Below are positions 35,150 to 44,272 of a DNA stretch of 51,695 nt, one piece after another (positions within the stretch are counted from its first letter, which is position 1; each line of letters starts with the position of its first letter). A program made the position numbers and the translations under genes. The notes below the pieces were generated by a model. The model ran no database searches and had not been told where the DNA came from. It saw only the letters and a program-made list of their open reading frames with translations. Origin of the DNA: Acidobacteriota bacterium (lineage in GTDB: Bacteria > Acidobacteriota > Aminicenantia > JBFLYD01); contig JBFLYD010000015.1 of the NCBI GenBank assembly GCA_040756905.1, positions 1 to 51,695 on the forward strand. The letters are read 5' to 3'.

Positions 35150-37615
35150 ATGATGAAGAGGAGAAATTTTATTAAACTTACTGGTAGCACTTTAGCCGGA
35201 TTAGCCCTTTCAAATTGCGGTAAAAAAGATATTCTAATTAATTTTGTAGAAAGAGAGGATATGTCTTCAAAATGGATTCCTTCAATATGTGACCAGTGTT
35301 TTGGTGGATGTGGAGTTTTGGTTAAAGTAAAAAAAGGAAGAGTTATAAATTTAAAAGGAAACCCGTACCACCCAGTCAACAGGGGCGGATTATGTCCTAA
35401 AGGTCTGGCGTCTCTTCAATTAATTTACAATCCTGACAGGATTAAGACCCCAATCAAGAAAGTTGGTAATAGATTTTCGAAGGAATGGAAACCAATATCA
35501 TGGGAGGAGGCAATTGAAATAATTTCAACTAAGTTGAAGGAATTGAGAGAAAGAAAAGAGCCTGAAAAATTTGTAATCCTGGGAAACAGGAATAGAAGCG
35601 TGGGAGAGATGTTAATTTCAAGGTTTGCAGAAGCTTATGGAACTCCAAATTATGTTAAAGTCTATCCTCTTTATTTTAATCCTGTTATGAAGGCTAATTA
35701 TTTAACCCATGGAATAGATGACATTTTTGCTTATGATTTTGAAGAAACAAATTTTATTCTTTCCTTTAGTTCGCACATCCTGGAGGACTGGATATCTCCG
35801 GTAAGGGCTATGAATGCTTTTGGATTCATCAGGCAGGGTCGAGAAAAAAGAGCTAAAATTATTCATGTAGAACCGAGATTATCATATACAGGGAATAAAG
35901 CTGATGAATGGATCAGGATAAACCCTGGAACCGAAGGTCTTTTTGCATTAGGAATAGCAAATGTTTTAATCAAAGAAGAACTTTATGACAAAGAGTTTAT
36001 CGAAAATTTCACTTTTGGTTTTTTTGATTGGACAGACGAGAGTGGTGTTGTGCATAAGGGATTTAAAGATTTTGTTACAAAAGAATATTATCTTGATGAT
36101 ATATCTGTAAAGACTGGCGTTTCTGTTGCTGATATAGTAAGGATTGCCAAAGAGTTTGCTGAAACAAAACCTGCTATAGCCATCGTAGATTTGGGAGTTG
36201 GAAATTATACAAATAGCCTCTATTCTAATTTCATCATTCATTCATTAAATGCCCTTGTTGGTTCAATAGATAAAAAAGGTGGGGTTGTCGTCCCGAGTGA
36301 AATACCCCTTGAGTCATTTCCTTCAGTAACCCATGATAGAACTTCAGAGGAGGGAATTAAAAAACCGAGAATCGATAAAGCGGGAACCGACTTGTTTCCT
36401 TTAGCGACAGATGTGGTTAACCAGGTTGCCATTTCAGGGATTAAAGGGGATCCATATGATGTAGAAATTCTGCTCCTTGATAATTTCAACCCCATTTTCT
36501 TTGAAAATTTGGATAGTAATTTTAAAAATCTGTTTGAAAAGATTTCATTTATCATCAGCCATTCCACATTTTTAGACGAAAGTTCTGTTTATGCGGATTT
36601 AGTGCTCCCCAAGTCTACTTTTTTTGAGAGCTGGCAAGATTGTATAGCATTTCCTTTAGGGAGATATACTGTTTTTAGTGTTGGGCAGCCTGCAGTTGAA
36701 TCATTTGGAAACATGATGAATTTCTATGACTTGATTATTCATGTTGCAAAGAAGATTGGGGGAAGTGTTGGAGAATCCTTTCTCTGGAGAAATTACAGAG
36801 AAGTTCTCGATTTCAGTATCGATGGTATTTTTAAATCTAATTCCGGAACGATAATATCTTATCAGGATGAGGAGAAAGAAATGGCAGAATTAGAGGAAAG
36901 GGGCTTCTGGACTTCAAAGTATGAAAATTTAGAGAGGTTTAGAGAGTCATTGTTTAATGAAGGAGCATGGTGTGATTTTGCTTATTATTTCTCAGAATGG
37001 TCGAGAGTTTTCAGGACCCCTTCAAAAAAATATGAGTTTTATTCTTTGATTTTAAAAAACAAACTTGAGGAAATATGTAAAAAAAGAGCAGTAAAAAATA
37101 AAACTTCAATAAAGTATGAATTGGAAAAACTGTCAGATGAATTAAAAATAAGTCAAAGAGGAGATTTTATTTATCTTCCTCATTTTGAGCCTCCTCGATA
37201 TGGGGAAAATGAGGTAGATTATCCTTTTCAGTTGAATTTAATAAGGATTTATTCAAATCGTATGACAGGAGATGGAAATCTCCCTTTTCTCCAGGAGATT
37301 TCTGGTAATTATATTAACGAAAAATGGGAATCGTGGGCAGAAATTCATCCTGAAATAGCTAAGGAAATGCATATCTCAGACGGAGATTATATATGGGTGG
37401 AATCATCAAAGGGCAGAATTAAAGTAAAGGCAAGGTTTTTTGAAGGGACTTTAAAGGAAGTTATAAGTATTCCGGTAGAATTTGGACATAAAAATTATGG
37501 AAGATGGGCTGATGGGATAGGGAGTAATGTTTTTAAAATAATTAACTATGATTACGACTATGTATCAGGTTCAATGGTGTTTTTAACAACAAGAGTAAAA
37601 GTTTATAAATCGTGA
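35150..37615 (+). CDS. Molybdopterin oxidoreductase-family subunit (Psr/Qrc-like)
   Basis: 821 aa of the DMSO-reductase family. The N terminus has a twin-arginine motif (MKRRNFIKLTGSTLAG), so it should be periplasmic. A [4Fe-4S] site is intact (CDQCFGGCGVLV ... GGLCPKG). The C-terminal cofactor-binding barrel is recognisable (MTGDGNLPFLQE ... EIHPEIAKEM). In the region where the Mo ligand usually lies I see YLTHGIDDIFAYDFEE with no Cys or SeCys, so the metal-bearing status is uncertain, as in QrcB and ActB. It precedes the ferredoxin and NrfD subunits in the same operon. Confidence 0.88.
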   Translation: MMKRRNFIKLTGSTLAGLALSNCGKKDILINFVEREDMSSKWIPSICDQCFGGCGVLVKVKKGRVINLKGNPYHPVNRGGLCPKGLASLQLIYNPDRIKTPIKKVGNRFSKEWKPISWEEAIEIISTKLKELRERKEPEKFVILGNRNRSVGEMLISRFAEAYGTPNYVKVYPLYFNPVMKANYLTHGIDDIFAYDFEETNFILSFSSHILEDWISPVRAMNAFGFIRQGREKRAKIIHVEPRLSYTGNKADEWIRINPGTEGLFALGIANVLIKEELYDKEFIENFTFGFFDWTDESGVVHKGFKDFVTKEYYLDDISVKTGVSVADIVRIAKEFAETKPAIAIVDLGVGNYTNSLYSNFIIHSLNALVGSIDKKGGVVVPSEIPLESFPSVTHDRTSEEGIKKPRIDKAGTDLFPLATDVVNQVAISGIKGDPYDVEILLLDNFNPIFFENLDSNFKNLFEKISFIISHSTFLDESSVYADLVLPKSTFFESWQDCIAFPLGRYTVFSVGQPAVESFGNMMNFYDLIIHVAKKIGGSVGESFLWRNYREVLDFSIDGIFKSNSGTIISYQDEEKEMAELEERGFWTSKYENLERFRESLFNEGAWCDFAYYFSEWSRVFRTPSKKYEFYSLILKNKLEEICKKRAVKNKTSIKYELEKLSDELKISQRGDFIYLPHFEPPRYGENEVDYPFQLNLIRIYSNRMTGDGNLPFLQEISGNYINEKWESWAEIHPEIAKEMHISDGDYIWVESSKGRIKVKARFFEGTLKEVISIPVEFGHKNYGRWADGIGSNVFKIINYDYDYVSGSMVFLTTRVKVYKS

Positions 37616-37622
37616 AGGTAAA

Positions 37623-38315
37623 ATGACAAGATGGGGAATGGTAATTGACCTTGATAGATGTACTGCCTGCGGTGCATGCGTTGTTGCATGTAAAATTGAA
37701 AATAATGTGCCATTTTCATCACCTGATGAAGCTTCAAAGGGAAGAGCAATTTCCTGGATGGAGATTATCTCGGTAAAAGAGAAAGAATCAAACGGGTTTA
37801 AAATCAGTTTTTTGCCGAGACTTTGCTTTCACTGTGAAAACCCGCCATGTATTAGAGTATGTCCAGTAGGAGCCACTTACAAGAATAAAGAAGGACTTGT
37901 AACCCAAATCTATCCAAGGTGCATTGGTTGCAGATATTGTGCTAACGCGTGTCCATATACTGCTAAATATTTTAATTGGTATGAGCCTGAATGGCCAGAA
38001 GATATGAAAAAATCTCTTAATCCTGATGTCTCCATAAGGACAAAGGGAGTGATAGAAAAATGTACCTTTTGTTATCACAGATTGGTAAAAGCAAAAGAAA
38101 AAGCAAGGGTTGAAAACAAAGATTTAAATAATATCGAATATGTTCCGGCATGCGTCGAGATATGCCCTTCCAATGCCATGTATTTCGGTGATTTAGACGA
38201 TCCCCTTTCTGAAGTTGCAATACTTTCAAGAAGTGAAAGGGCATTCAGATTACTGGAAGAATTGGGAACCGAACCCAAGGTAATATACTTAAAGGAGATA
38301 AAGAATGAAAGATAG
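37623..38315 (+). CDS. Four-cluster ferredoxin subunit (PsrB/QrcC-like)
   Basis: 230 aa with the cysteine sets for four [4Fe-4S] clusters: CTACGACVVACK, CFHCENPPCIRVCPVGA, CIGCRYCANACPY and CTFCYHRL ... CVEICPSNA. This is the electron-transfer subunit that passes electrons between the molybdopterin-type and membrane subunits. It has no signal of its own and would be co-exported with the Tat-bearing partner. It starts 7 bases after the large subunit and overlaps the NrfD gene by 11 bases. Confidence 0.94.
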   Translation: MTRWGMVIDLDRCTACGACVVACKIENNVPFSSPDEASKGRAISWMEIISVKEKESNGFKISFLPRLCFHCENPPCIRVCPVGATYKNKEGLVTQIYPRCIGCRYCANACPYTAKYFNWYEPEWPEDMKKSLNPDVSIRTKGVIEKCTFCYHRLVKAKEKARVENKDLNNIEYVPACVEICPSNAMYFGDLDDPLSEVAILSRSERAFRLLEELGTEPKVIYLKEIKNER

Positions 38316-39666
38316 AGATGAGGAAATTTTACTTTCTCCAATTGTTCGTACAGGGAAGAAATTTTATTTATTCATCTTTTTCCTCGCCGTGTTAGTGTTT
38401 ATTGGGTATTTTGGATGGGCTTATCAATTAAAATATGGACTTGGTGTTACTGGACTGAATAGGCCTGTATTCTGGGGACTTTATATCACAAACTTTGTTT
38501 TCTTCATAGGAATAAGCCATTCGGGAACTCTCATTTCTGCAATTTTAAGAATTTCAAAATCCGAATGGAGAAGGGCAATCACAAGGTCTGCAGAAGTTAT
38601 AACAGTAATTGTTCTTTATATCGGCACTTTCAACATAATTTTAGATTTGGGAAGACCTGATAGAGCATGGAATGTTATAAAAAATGGAGTATTTGAAGGA
38701 AGGATCTATTCGCCATTATTGTGGGATGTTTTTGCAATTGCCACTTATATAATTGCAAGTACAGTTTATCTCTATCTGCCATTAATTCCAGACATTGCCA
38801 TAATGAGAGATCGAATCTCAAAAAGAAAATGGTTTTACAGGATTCTCTCTTTAGGATGGAATGGAAACGATAAGCAAAAAAGAAGACTTGAGGTGGCCAT
38901 TTCAATAATGGCTGTCCTTGTAATTCCTATCGCTGTTTCTGTTCATACAGTTGTTTCATGGGTATTTGCGATGACAATCCAGCCGATGTGGCATAGTACA
39001 ATTTTCGGACCTTATTTTGTGGTTGGTGCCATATTTTCAGGAATTGCAGCCATAATTATTGCAATGGCAATATTAAGGAAAGTATACCATCTTGAGGAAT
39101 ATATCAAAGCAATACATTTTAACAATCTTGGAATACTTCTTCTGGTTATGGTTCTTCTCTGGTTTTATTTCACATTTGCTGAGTACCTTACCACTTTCTA
39201 TGGGAATGAGCCAATGGAAATGGCTGTTTTTTATTCAAGATTAATCGGAAAGTATGCCCCTTATTTCTGGATTATGGTAATTTCAAATTTCATAGTCCCG
39301 TTTATAATTTTAAGCAATAAAAAAACAAGGACAATTTCAGGAACAGTAATAGCATCGATTTCAGTTGTTTTAGGAATGTGGCTTGAGAGATTTACGATTG
39401 TTGTACCCACTCTTGTGAACCCGAGGCTTCCTTACGAACAGGGTATATACATACCAACCTGGGTGGAGTTATTTCTAATGATAGGTTGCTTTGCGTGGTT
39501 TATTCTATTCTATGTTATATTTTCAAAGCTTTTTCCGATTGTTTCCATATGGGAGGTTAAGGAAGGAAGGGAAAAAATGCTAGAGGAGGCTGGGGAGAGA
39601 ATGAAAGATTATCTTCCTGGACCTTCAGGAGGTGTTAAATCCAAAAAAGATTTAATGCAAAAATGA
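38305..39666 (+). CDS. nrfD: NrfD/PsrC/ActC-type quinone-reactive membrane subunit
   Basis: 453 aa with about ten membrane helices. The SVHTVVSWVFAMTIQPMWHSTIFGPYF region matches the quinone-proximal core of NrfD/ActC proteins. It would exchange electrons with menaquinone. The 10-helix form is closer to PsrC, QrcD and ActC than to 8-helix NrfD. The 11-base overlap with the ferredoxin gene implies coupled translation. The cytoplasmic tail is charged (EVKEGREKMLEEAGERMKDY). Confidence 0.92.
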   Translation: MKDRDEEILLSPIVRTGKKFYLFIFFLAVLVFIGYFGWAYQLKYGLGVTGLNRPVFWGLYITNFVFFIGISHSGTLISAILRISKSEWRRAITRSAEVITVIVLYIGTFNIILDLGRPDRAWNVIKNGVFEGRIYSPLLWDVFAIATYIIASTVYLYLPLIPDIAIMRDRISKRKWFYRILSLGWNGNDKQKRRLEVAISIMAVLVIPIAVSVHTVVSWVFAMTIQPMWHSTIFGPYFVVGAIFSGIAAIIIAMAILRKVYHLEEYIKAIHFNNLGILLLVMVLLWFYFTFAEYLTTFYGNEPMEMAVFYSRLIGKYAPYFWIMVISNFIVPFIILSNKKTRTISGTVIASISVVLGMWLERFTIVVPTLVNPRLPYEQGIYIPTWVELFLMIGCFAWFILFYVIFSKLFPIVSIWEVKEGREKMLEEAGERMKDYLPGPSGGVKSKKDLMQK

Positions 39667-39682
39667 ATTAAATAAAATGACA

Positions 39683-39783
39683 TGTAGGGCAAGGCTTTAG
39701 CCTTGCATTAAGCAACGCCCGAATCAACCCATGAAACAAGCTCAGGGCATGGTTCGGGGCAGGCCCTGAAGGGCTGCCCTACA
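39683..39783. repeat. GC-rich palindromic interspersed repeat
   Basis: 101 bases bounded by the perfect 9-bp inverted repeat TGTAGGGCA (39683-39691) and TGCCCTACA (39775-39783). Inside are a GCAAGGCT-TT-AGCCTTGC hairpin at the left and a GGCCCTGAAGGGC-type hairpin at the right. Base composition is visibly richer in G+C than all surrounding DNA, suggesting a foreign or REP/MITE-type unit. It sits between the NrfD gene and the next cytochrome and could also end transcription. Confidence 0.6.
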
Positions 39784-39854
39784 AATTATTTATTGTTTTT
39801 ATATTAGATTATTTTTTGGAAGATGATTTTTTGAATTAATTTTGAGGAGATAAA

Positions 39855-41042
39855 ATGAAAAGAATAGAAATAATATTATTACTGAATTTAATTTTATTCT
39901 ATTATATTTCAGGATCAGGAAACGAGGAATTATTGATTGAAAATCCTCTGGAAGGCAGGAAAATATTTTTGAATAAGGGATGCTCAAAATGTCATTCGAC
40001 CTGGGGAATTGGAGGTAAATTGGGACCTGATTTGAGCAAAATGGAAGAAAAGAAAAACATCCTCAAATTGGCTGGGGCTTTATGGAATCATTCTCCTCAG
40101 ATGATAGAAAAGATGAAAGAAATGGGAGTTGAAAGACCTTTAATTTCAGGGGAGGAAATGTCCAAGCTCGGTTCTTATTTATACTTTCTTGATTATTTTG
40201 GAAAGTATGGAGAATATTTTAAGGGAAAAGAAACATTTTATAGTAAAGGATGTGCTAATTGCCATTCTGCAGGGGGAAAAGGAGGAAGAGTTGGCAAAAA
40301 TCTTGATGATTATAGTAAGATTGGCTCACCAATAATTTTCATTCAAAACATGTGGAATAACGCATTGAAGATGAATGAGAAGTTAAGAAAGTATGGGATA
40401 GAGAGACATAAGATTCATAAAGATGACATATATAGTATTTTAGCCTATATAAGGGGGGTTTCCCTTAACAAAAGTAATTTCAAAATTTATGAAAAGCCGG
40501 GAAATCCTGTTAAAGGAAAGAATTTATTGAAGGAAAAAAGATGCCTTGAATGTCATTCTGTCAAAGGAAATGGGAGTCTGTCAGCCTCAGACTTTTCTAA
40601 ATTAAATCTGAATAAAAATGCCGTTGAGGTAGCTTCATCAATGTGGAATACATGGCCTGATTTTATAAAAATGCTTAGAGAAAAAAGCCTTCCTTACATT
40701 TATTTTAAAGAGAATGAGTTAGCAGATATAACAGCTTATCTATATTTTGTAAAATATATCAATTTTGAAGGGAACCCAAGAAAAGGGGAGATAATTTTTG
40801 AGCAGAAAAAATGCAATGTGTGTCATTCGTTAAAAAAAGAAGATAATGAATTTCCAGGTCCTAATCTTACAGAGACAAATTTTATTTCATCTCCTTCTGA
40901 ATGGGCATCTGCAATGTGGAATCATGCTCCAGCTATGGAGGAAAGTGTAAAGAGAATCCATGTCCCATGGCCTAAATTTGAGGGAAATGAAATGATAGAC
41001 CTATGGGAGTTCATCCGCTCCAATACAGTAAAACGTAAATAG
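39855..41042 (+). CDS. Secreted cytochrome with four tandem monohaem domains
   Basis: 395 aa with a signal peptide (IIILLLNLILFYYISGSG-like). It consists of four repeats of about 90-100 residues, each with one CXXCH: CSKCH, CANCH, CLECH, CNVCH. Each repeat has a conserved Met-Trp-Asn or Trp-Asn motif about 40 residues later (WNHSPQM, MWNNALKM, MWNTWPDF, MWNHAPAM), whose Met probably supplies the distal haem ligand in three of the four. GAGGAG precedes the ATG. It lies downstream of the NrfD gene across the palindromic repeat and may be the soluble partner of the complex. Confidence 0.88.
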   Translation: MKRIEIILLLNLILFYYISGSGNEELLIENPLEGRKIFLNKGCSKCHSTWGIGGKLGPDLSKMEEKKNILKLAGALWNHSPQMIEKMKEMGVERPLISGEEMSKLGSYLYFLDYFGKYGEYFKGKETFYSKGCANCHSAGGKGGRVGKNLDDYSKIGSPIIFIQNMWNNALKMNEKLRKYGIERHKIHKDDIYSILAYIRGVSLNKSNFKIYEKPGNPVKGKNLLKEKRCLECHSVKGNGSLSASDFSKLNLNKNAVEVASSMWNTWPDFIKMLREKSLPYIYFKENELADITAYLYFVKYINFEGNPRKGEIIFEQKKCNVCHSLKKEDNEFPGPNLTETNFISSPSEWASAMWNHAPAMEESVKRIHVPWPKFEGNEMIDLWEFIRSNTVKRK

Positions 41043-41271
41043 ACACCAATAAAGCATTATTTATCCAGACAACCCTACCCTGAGATTCTGTGTCAAAGCT
41101 TTGGCTAATGAGGCTTTCTTGTCTTTTAAGGATTTTTCTTTTATTTTTACAAATGATTAGTAAACTTTTTGGAATTTTATGATATTTTGGAAGCAAGTAA
41201 AGTTTTGTTAATGAGAATTTAATTTTACTTGCTTGTCGCTTAATTATAACAATTGGATTAATAATGTATAG
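41043..41271. other. Intergenic stretch without a recognised gene
   Basis: About 230 bases between the tetrahaem cytochrome and the lpt gene. I see no gene or RNA here. A short minus-strand open frame (41011-41196) is unconvincing. Confidence 0.5.
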
Positions 41272-41277
41272 TTGTTG

Positions 41278-41289
41278 TATACTTTTTAC
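41278..41289 (+). promoter_or_regulatory. -10 box of the lptFG gene, leaderless geometry
   Basis: TATACT at 41278-41283 is followed by 6 bases and then the ATG at 41290. A TTGGAT word at 41253-41258 is a loose -35 with 19-base spacing. No ribosome site is visible, so the message is probably leaderless. Confidence 0.45.
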
Positions 41290-43608
41290 ATGATTTTTAG
41301 AATTTTTGATAAATATATTCTAAAAGAAATAATCCCGCCTTTTTTAATTGGATTAATTGTTTATTCATTTACGATGCTCATGAATAACATTCTTGAGTTA
41401 ACAGAACTTCTTATAAGTAAAGGAGCTTCTATCTCTCTTGTTTTAAAATTAATGGGTCTTTTTATACCGGGAATAATTGCATTTACTCTCCCCATGTCCA
41501 CATTAATGGGTATTCTTGCTGGATTAAGTAGACTTTCAACTGATTGGGAGGTAATGGCTTTTAAATCACTCGGAATAAGTCTTATAAGATTTTTAAGACC
41601 GATACTTGCATTTTCAGTGGTTATATGGCTTTTAACCTTTTATATTGCGTCGATTGTTGCACCAAAGTCGAATTATAAATTAGTAGAAGTTCTCTATAAC
41701 ACAATAATTTCTCAAACTAAAGCGGAGATTGCTCCAGGAGAATTTAATGAAAAGATTTCAAATTGGGTAATATATATCCAGAATGAATCAAACGATATCT
41801 GGAAAAATATTTTTATAACAGTAGAAGATGAACCAGAAGAATCAAAATTAGTAATTTCAAAAGGAGGAACCATAAACATTAATAAAAAAGAGAAAAAGGC
41901 TTCCTTTGAATTTTTTAATGGGATTGTTCATACATATTCTTTAAAGGAGCCTGAAAAATATAGCACCACAAAATTTTATAGGTCTTCAGAGCCTTTAGAC
42001 CCTGATACATTGTTTCCTCCACTGAGAATTCAGAAAAGAGTTAGAGAAAAGGACATATTTGAACTTCTATTTGATGTGAAAAAATTTATTCCTCATTCAA
42101 ATCAATGGAATTCCCATCAGGTTGAAATACATAAAAAGATTGCCCTTCCTTTTGCCTGCATAATATTTTCTATTTTAGGACTACCCCTTGGTATTTCCAC
42201 AAAAAAAGGAGGTAGAACGAGTGGATTTGCTATAAGCCTTGGTTTTATTATCGTATACTACATTATTATAACAGCGGGAGAAAATTTAGCGATGGATGGA
42301 AAGGTCTCTCCATTTTTGGGGATGTGGGGGGCTAATATTATATTTGGATTTATAGGTTCTTATTTGTTTTTAAGAAGCTATTTGGAAAAACCAGGAATTC
42401 CATATGAATTATTTTCAAGAAAAAAAGTTAAGCTCGGGATGAGGGAGGAAAAAAAAGAATTTAGAAAGAGAGAAGGCATAGTTACAATAAGATTGCTTCT
42501 TCCAAGATTTATAGTTAGATTCCCAAATATTATCGATAGATACATAATAAAAAAACATGTAAAAATATTTTTATTAAGTTTTTTGAGTCTTAGCTTTATT
42601 TTTGTCCTGATAACATTTTTTGAACTTCTTGACGATATTTTTGAACATAAAAGATCCATTTCATTTCTTTTTCAATATGTATGGTTCTATTTTCCTCAAA
42701 TTACTTATTGGGTATTGCCGATAAGTATTCTCATGAGTACTCTTCTCACATTTGGAATATTATCTAAAACTAATGAAATAACTGCGATAAAAGCGAGTGG
42801 AATAAGCCTTTACAGAATCTCTGTTCCGGTTTTATTAATTTCTGTATTTTTTAGTATATTTTTGTTTTTTTTGCAGGAGAATCTCCTTCCACACTCAAAT
42901 AAAAGAGCTGATGAATTAAAACAGTATATAAGAGGAGTTGATGTTCCTCAAACGTACATGAGAATCGATAGAAGATGGATGATGAGTAGAGACAGAAATC
43001 GAATATTTCATTATAAATATTTTGACCCTCACAAGAAAGTGTTCAGCGAAATTTCAATTTTTAATTTAGATAAAAACGATTTTTCATTAAAAAGCAGGTA
43101 TTTTGGAGTAAAAGGATATTTAGGAAATGGATATATTGAACTTGAAAATGCCTGGATTAGAGAATTTGATGAAGAGAAGTTAATTTCATTTGACAAAAAA
43201 AATACTGTAAAAGTAAGGGTAGAGGAAGATAGTTCATATTTTATAAAGGAATGGAAAGAGCCTGATCAGATGAATCACAAGGAATTAAAGAATTATATTA
43301 AAGATTTGAGAGAAGCAGGATTTGATACCATAAAATTTCAAATTGACTTAAACTTTAAAATAGCATTTCCTTTTGTTCCCTTTATAATGAGTTTGATTGC
43401 GGTTCCGTTCTCATTTTCAATGGGAAAAAGAGGGGCTCTTTATGGAATAGGAATAAGTATATTTATTGGAATTATTTACTGGGGCTTTTTAGGAATTTTT
43501 AAAAACCTTGGTTACATTGCTCTTCTTTCACCATTTATATCTGCCTGGGGAGCTAACTTATTATTTGGATTTTTAGGGTTATATTTATTCTTTTACATAA
43601 AAACTTAA
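41290..43608 (+). CDS. lptFG: Fused LptF-LptG LPS-export permease
   Basis: 772 aa made of two complete YjgP/YjgQ permeases in one frame. Each half opens with a helix after a conserved start (FRIFDKYILKEIIPPFLIG at residue 3, and NIIDRYIIKKHVKIFLLSF near residue 410), has three N-terminal helices, a periplasmic beta-jellyroll, and three C-terminal helices (SILGLPLGISTKKGGRTSG in the first half; ALIAVPFSFSMGKRGALYG-like in the second). In most bacteria LptF and LptG are separate and form a heterodimer with LptB. The start is ATG 41290. The gene is monocistronic and convergent with the next gene. Confidence 0.92.
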   Translation: MIFRIFDKYILKEIIPPFLIGLIVYSFTMLMNNILELTELLISKGASISLVLKLMGLFIPGIIAFTLPMSTLMGILAGLSRLSTDWEVMAFKSLGISLIRFLRPILAFSVVIWLLTFYIASIVAPKSNYKLVEVLYNTIISQTKAEIAPGEFNEKISNWVIYIQNESNDIWKNIFITVEDEPEESKLVISKGGTININKKEKKASFEFFNGIVHTYSLKEPEKYSTTKFYRSSEPLDPDTLFPPLRIQKRVREKDIFELLFDVKKFIPHSNQWNSHQVEIHKKIALPFACIIFSILGLPLGISTKKGGRTSGFAISLGFIIVYYIIITAGENLAMDGKVSPFLGMWGANIIFGFIGSYLFLRSYLEKPGIPYELFSRKKVKLGMREEKKEFRKREGIVTIRLLLPRFIVRFPNIIDRYIIKKHVKIFLLSFLSLSFIFVLITFFELLDDIFEHKRSISFLFQYVWFYFPQITYWVLPISILMSTLLTFGILSKTNEITAIKASGISLYRISVPVLLISVFFSIFLFFLQENLLPHSNKRADELKQYIRGVDVPQTYMRIDRRWMMSRDRNRIFHYKYFDPHKKVFSEISIFNLDKNDFSLKSRYFGVKGYLGNGYIELENAWIREFDEEKLISFDKKNTVKVRVEEDSSYFIKEWKEPDQMNHKELKNYIKDLREAGFDTIKFQIDLNFKIAFPFVPFIMSLIAVPFSFSMGKRGALYGIGISIFIGIIYWGFLGIFKNLGYIALLSPFISAWGANLLFGFLGLYLFFYIKT

Positions 43609-43640
43609 TGTGCTGTCCCATAAATATCTTCAATTACAAA

Positions 43641-43661
43641 TAGCTTCTTATGAAGCACATT
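43641..43661. terminator. Possible bidirectional terminator
   Basis: Between two convergent genes there is a GCTTC-TTAT-GAAGC hairpin (about 43643-43656) followed by ACATTTTAC. An outer AATGTGCT / AGCACATT pair lies at 43607-43614 and 43654-43661. The stem is short and the T tract poor, so this is tentative. Confidence 0.35.
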
Positions 43662-44147
43662 TTACATCTTATATTTTCCAAGATCTTCAGGCCTCAATTT
43701 TTCCAACCACTTTTGTAATTTTTCTAAATCTCCAAGGCCTCCTTCTAATTCAGTGGTATGGGCTCTCATTAAAACTTCTTCTTTTACAAATATGGGTGCA
43801 TTAACTCTGAGAGCAATGGCTATTGCATCAGAAGGCCTTGAATCTATTTTAAATATTTCATTATCTTTTTGTATATATATATTGGCGAAAAAAGTATTAT
43901 CTCTAATATCACTAACTACTATTTTCTTTATTTTGGCATTCAGTTCCTGGAGAAAGTTTTTTATTAAATCATGGGTCATCGGCCGGGGGGTTTCAACTCT
44001 CTCTAATTTTAGAGCGATAGCATTTGCTTCGAAAACCCCAATCCATATTGGAAGAAGCTTTGTTCCCTCAATGTTTTTTAAAATAATAACAGGCATATTG
44101 TTAATAGGATCTACTATTAAACCTTTAACTTCCATCAGGATTTCCAT
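43662..44147 (-). CDS. Bifunctional nuclease family protein (DUF151)
   Basis: 161 aa with the family hallmarks ILKNIEGTKLLPIWIGVFEANAIALKLE and SRPSDAIAIALRVNAPIFVKEEVL. Members have DNase/RNase activity in some plants and bacteria, and their bacterial role is unclear. It ends in a charged helical tail. Its promoter region holds a solo end copy of the interspersed element seen at 29697-29940. It is convergent with lptFG. Confidence 0.92.
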   Translation of the reverse strand: MEILMEVKGLIVDPINNMPVIILKNIEGTKLLPIWIGVFEANAIALKLERVETPRPMTHDLIKNFLQELNAKIKKIVVSDIRDNTFFANIYIQKDNEIFKIDSRPSDAIAIALRVNAPIFVKEEVLMRAHTTELEGGLGDLEKLQKWLEKLRPEDLGKYKM

Positions 44148-44227
44148 TCTTCCCTCCTATTTCACTTAGAATATAGATATAATTTTTTATTTTGTCAAGG
44201 CAACCACCATTTTATATTTATTAATTT

Positions 44228-44254
44228 TTTAAAGAGGCCAACCATCCTCTTCGC
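44228..44254. repeat. Solo end of the 29.7-kb interspersed element
   Basis: TTTAAAGAGGCCAACCATCC followed by TCTTCGC repeats, with one base difference over the shared 27 bases, the left end of the element at 29697-29723. No matching right end is present nearby, so it is a truncated copy. It lies between the PHP-type endonuclease and the DUF151 gene. Confidence 0.65.
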
Positions 44255-44272
44255 AAAATTTTATTTGTTTCC

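Noticed and set aside
41043-41196. Minus-strand 61-codon frame after the tetrahaem cytochrome
   Set aside because: No ribosome site, low complexity, and it runs into the cytochrome gene antisense.
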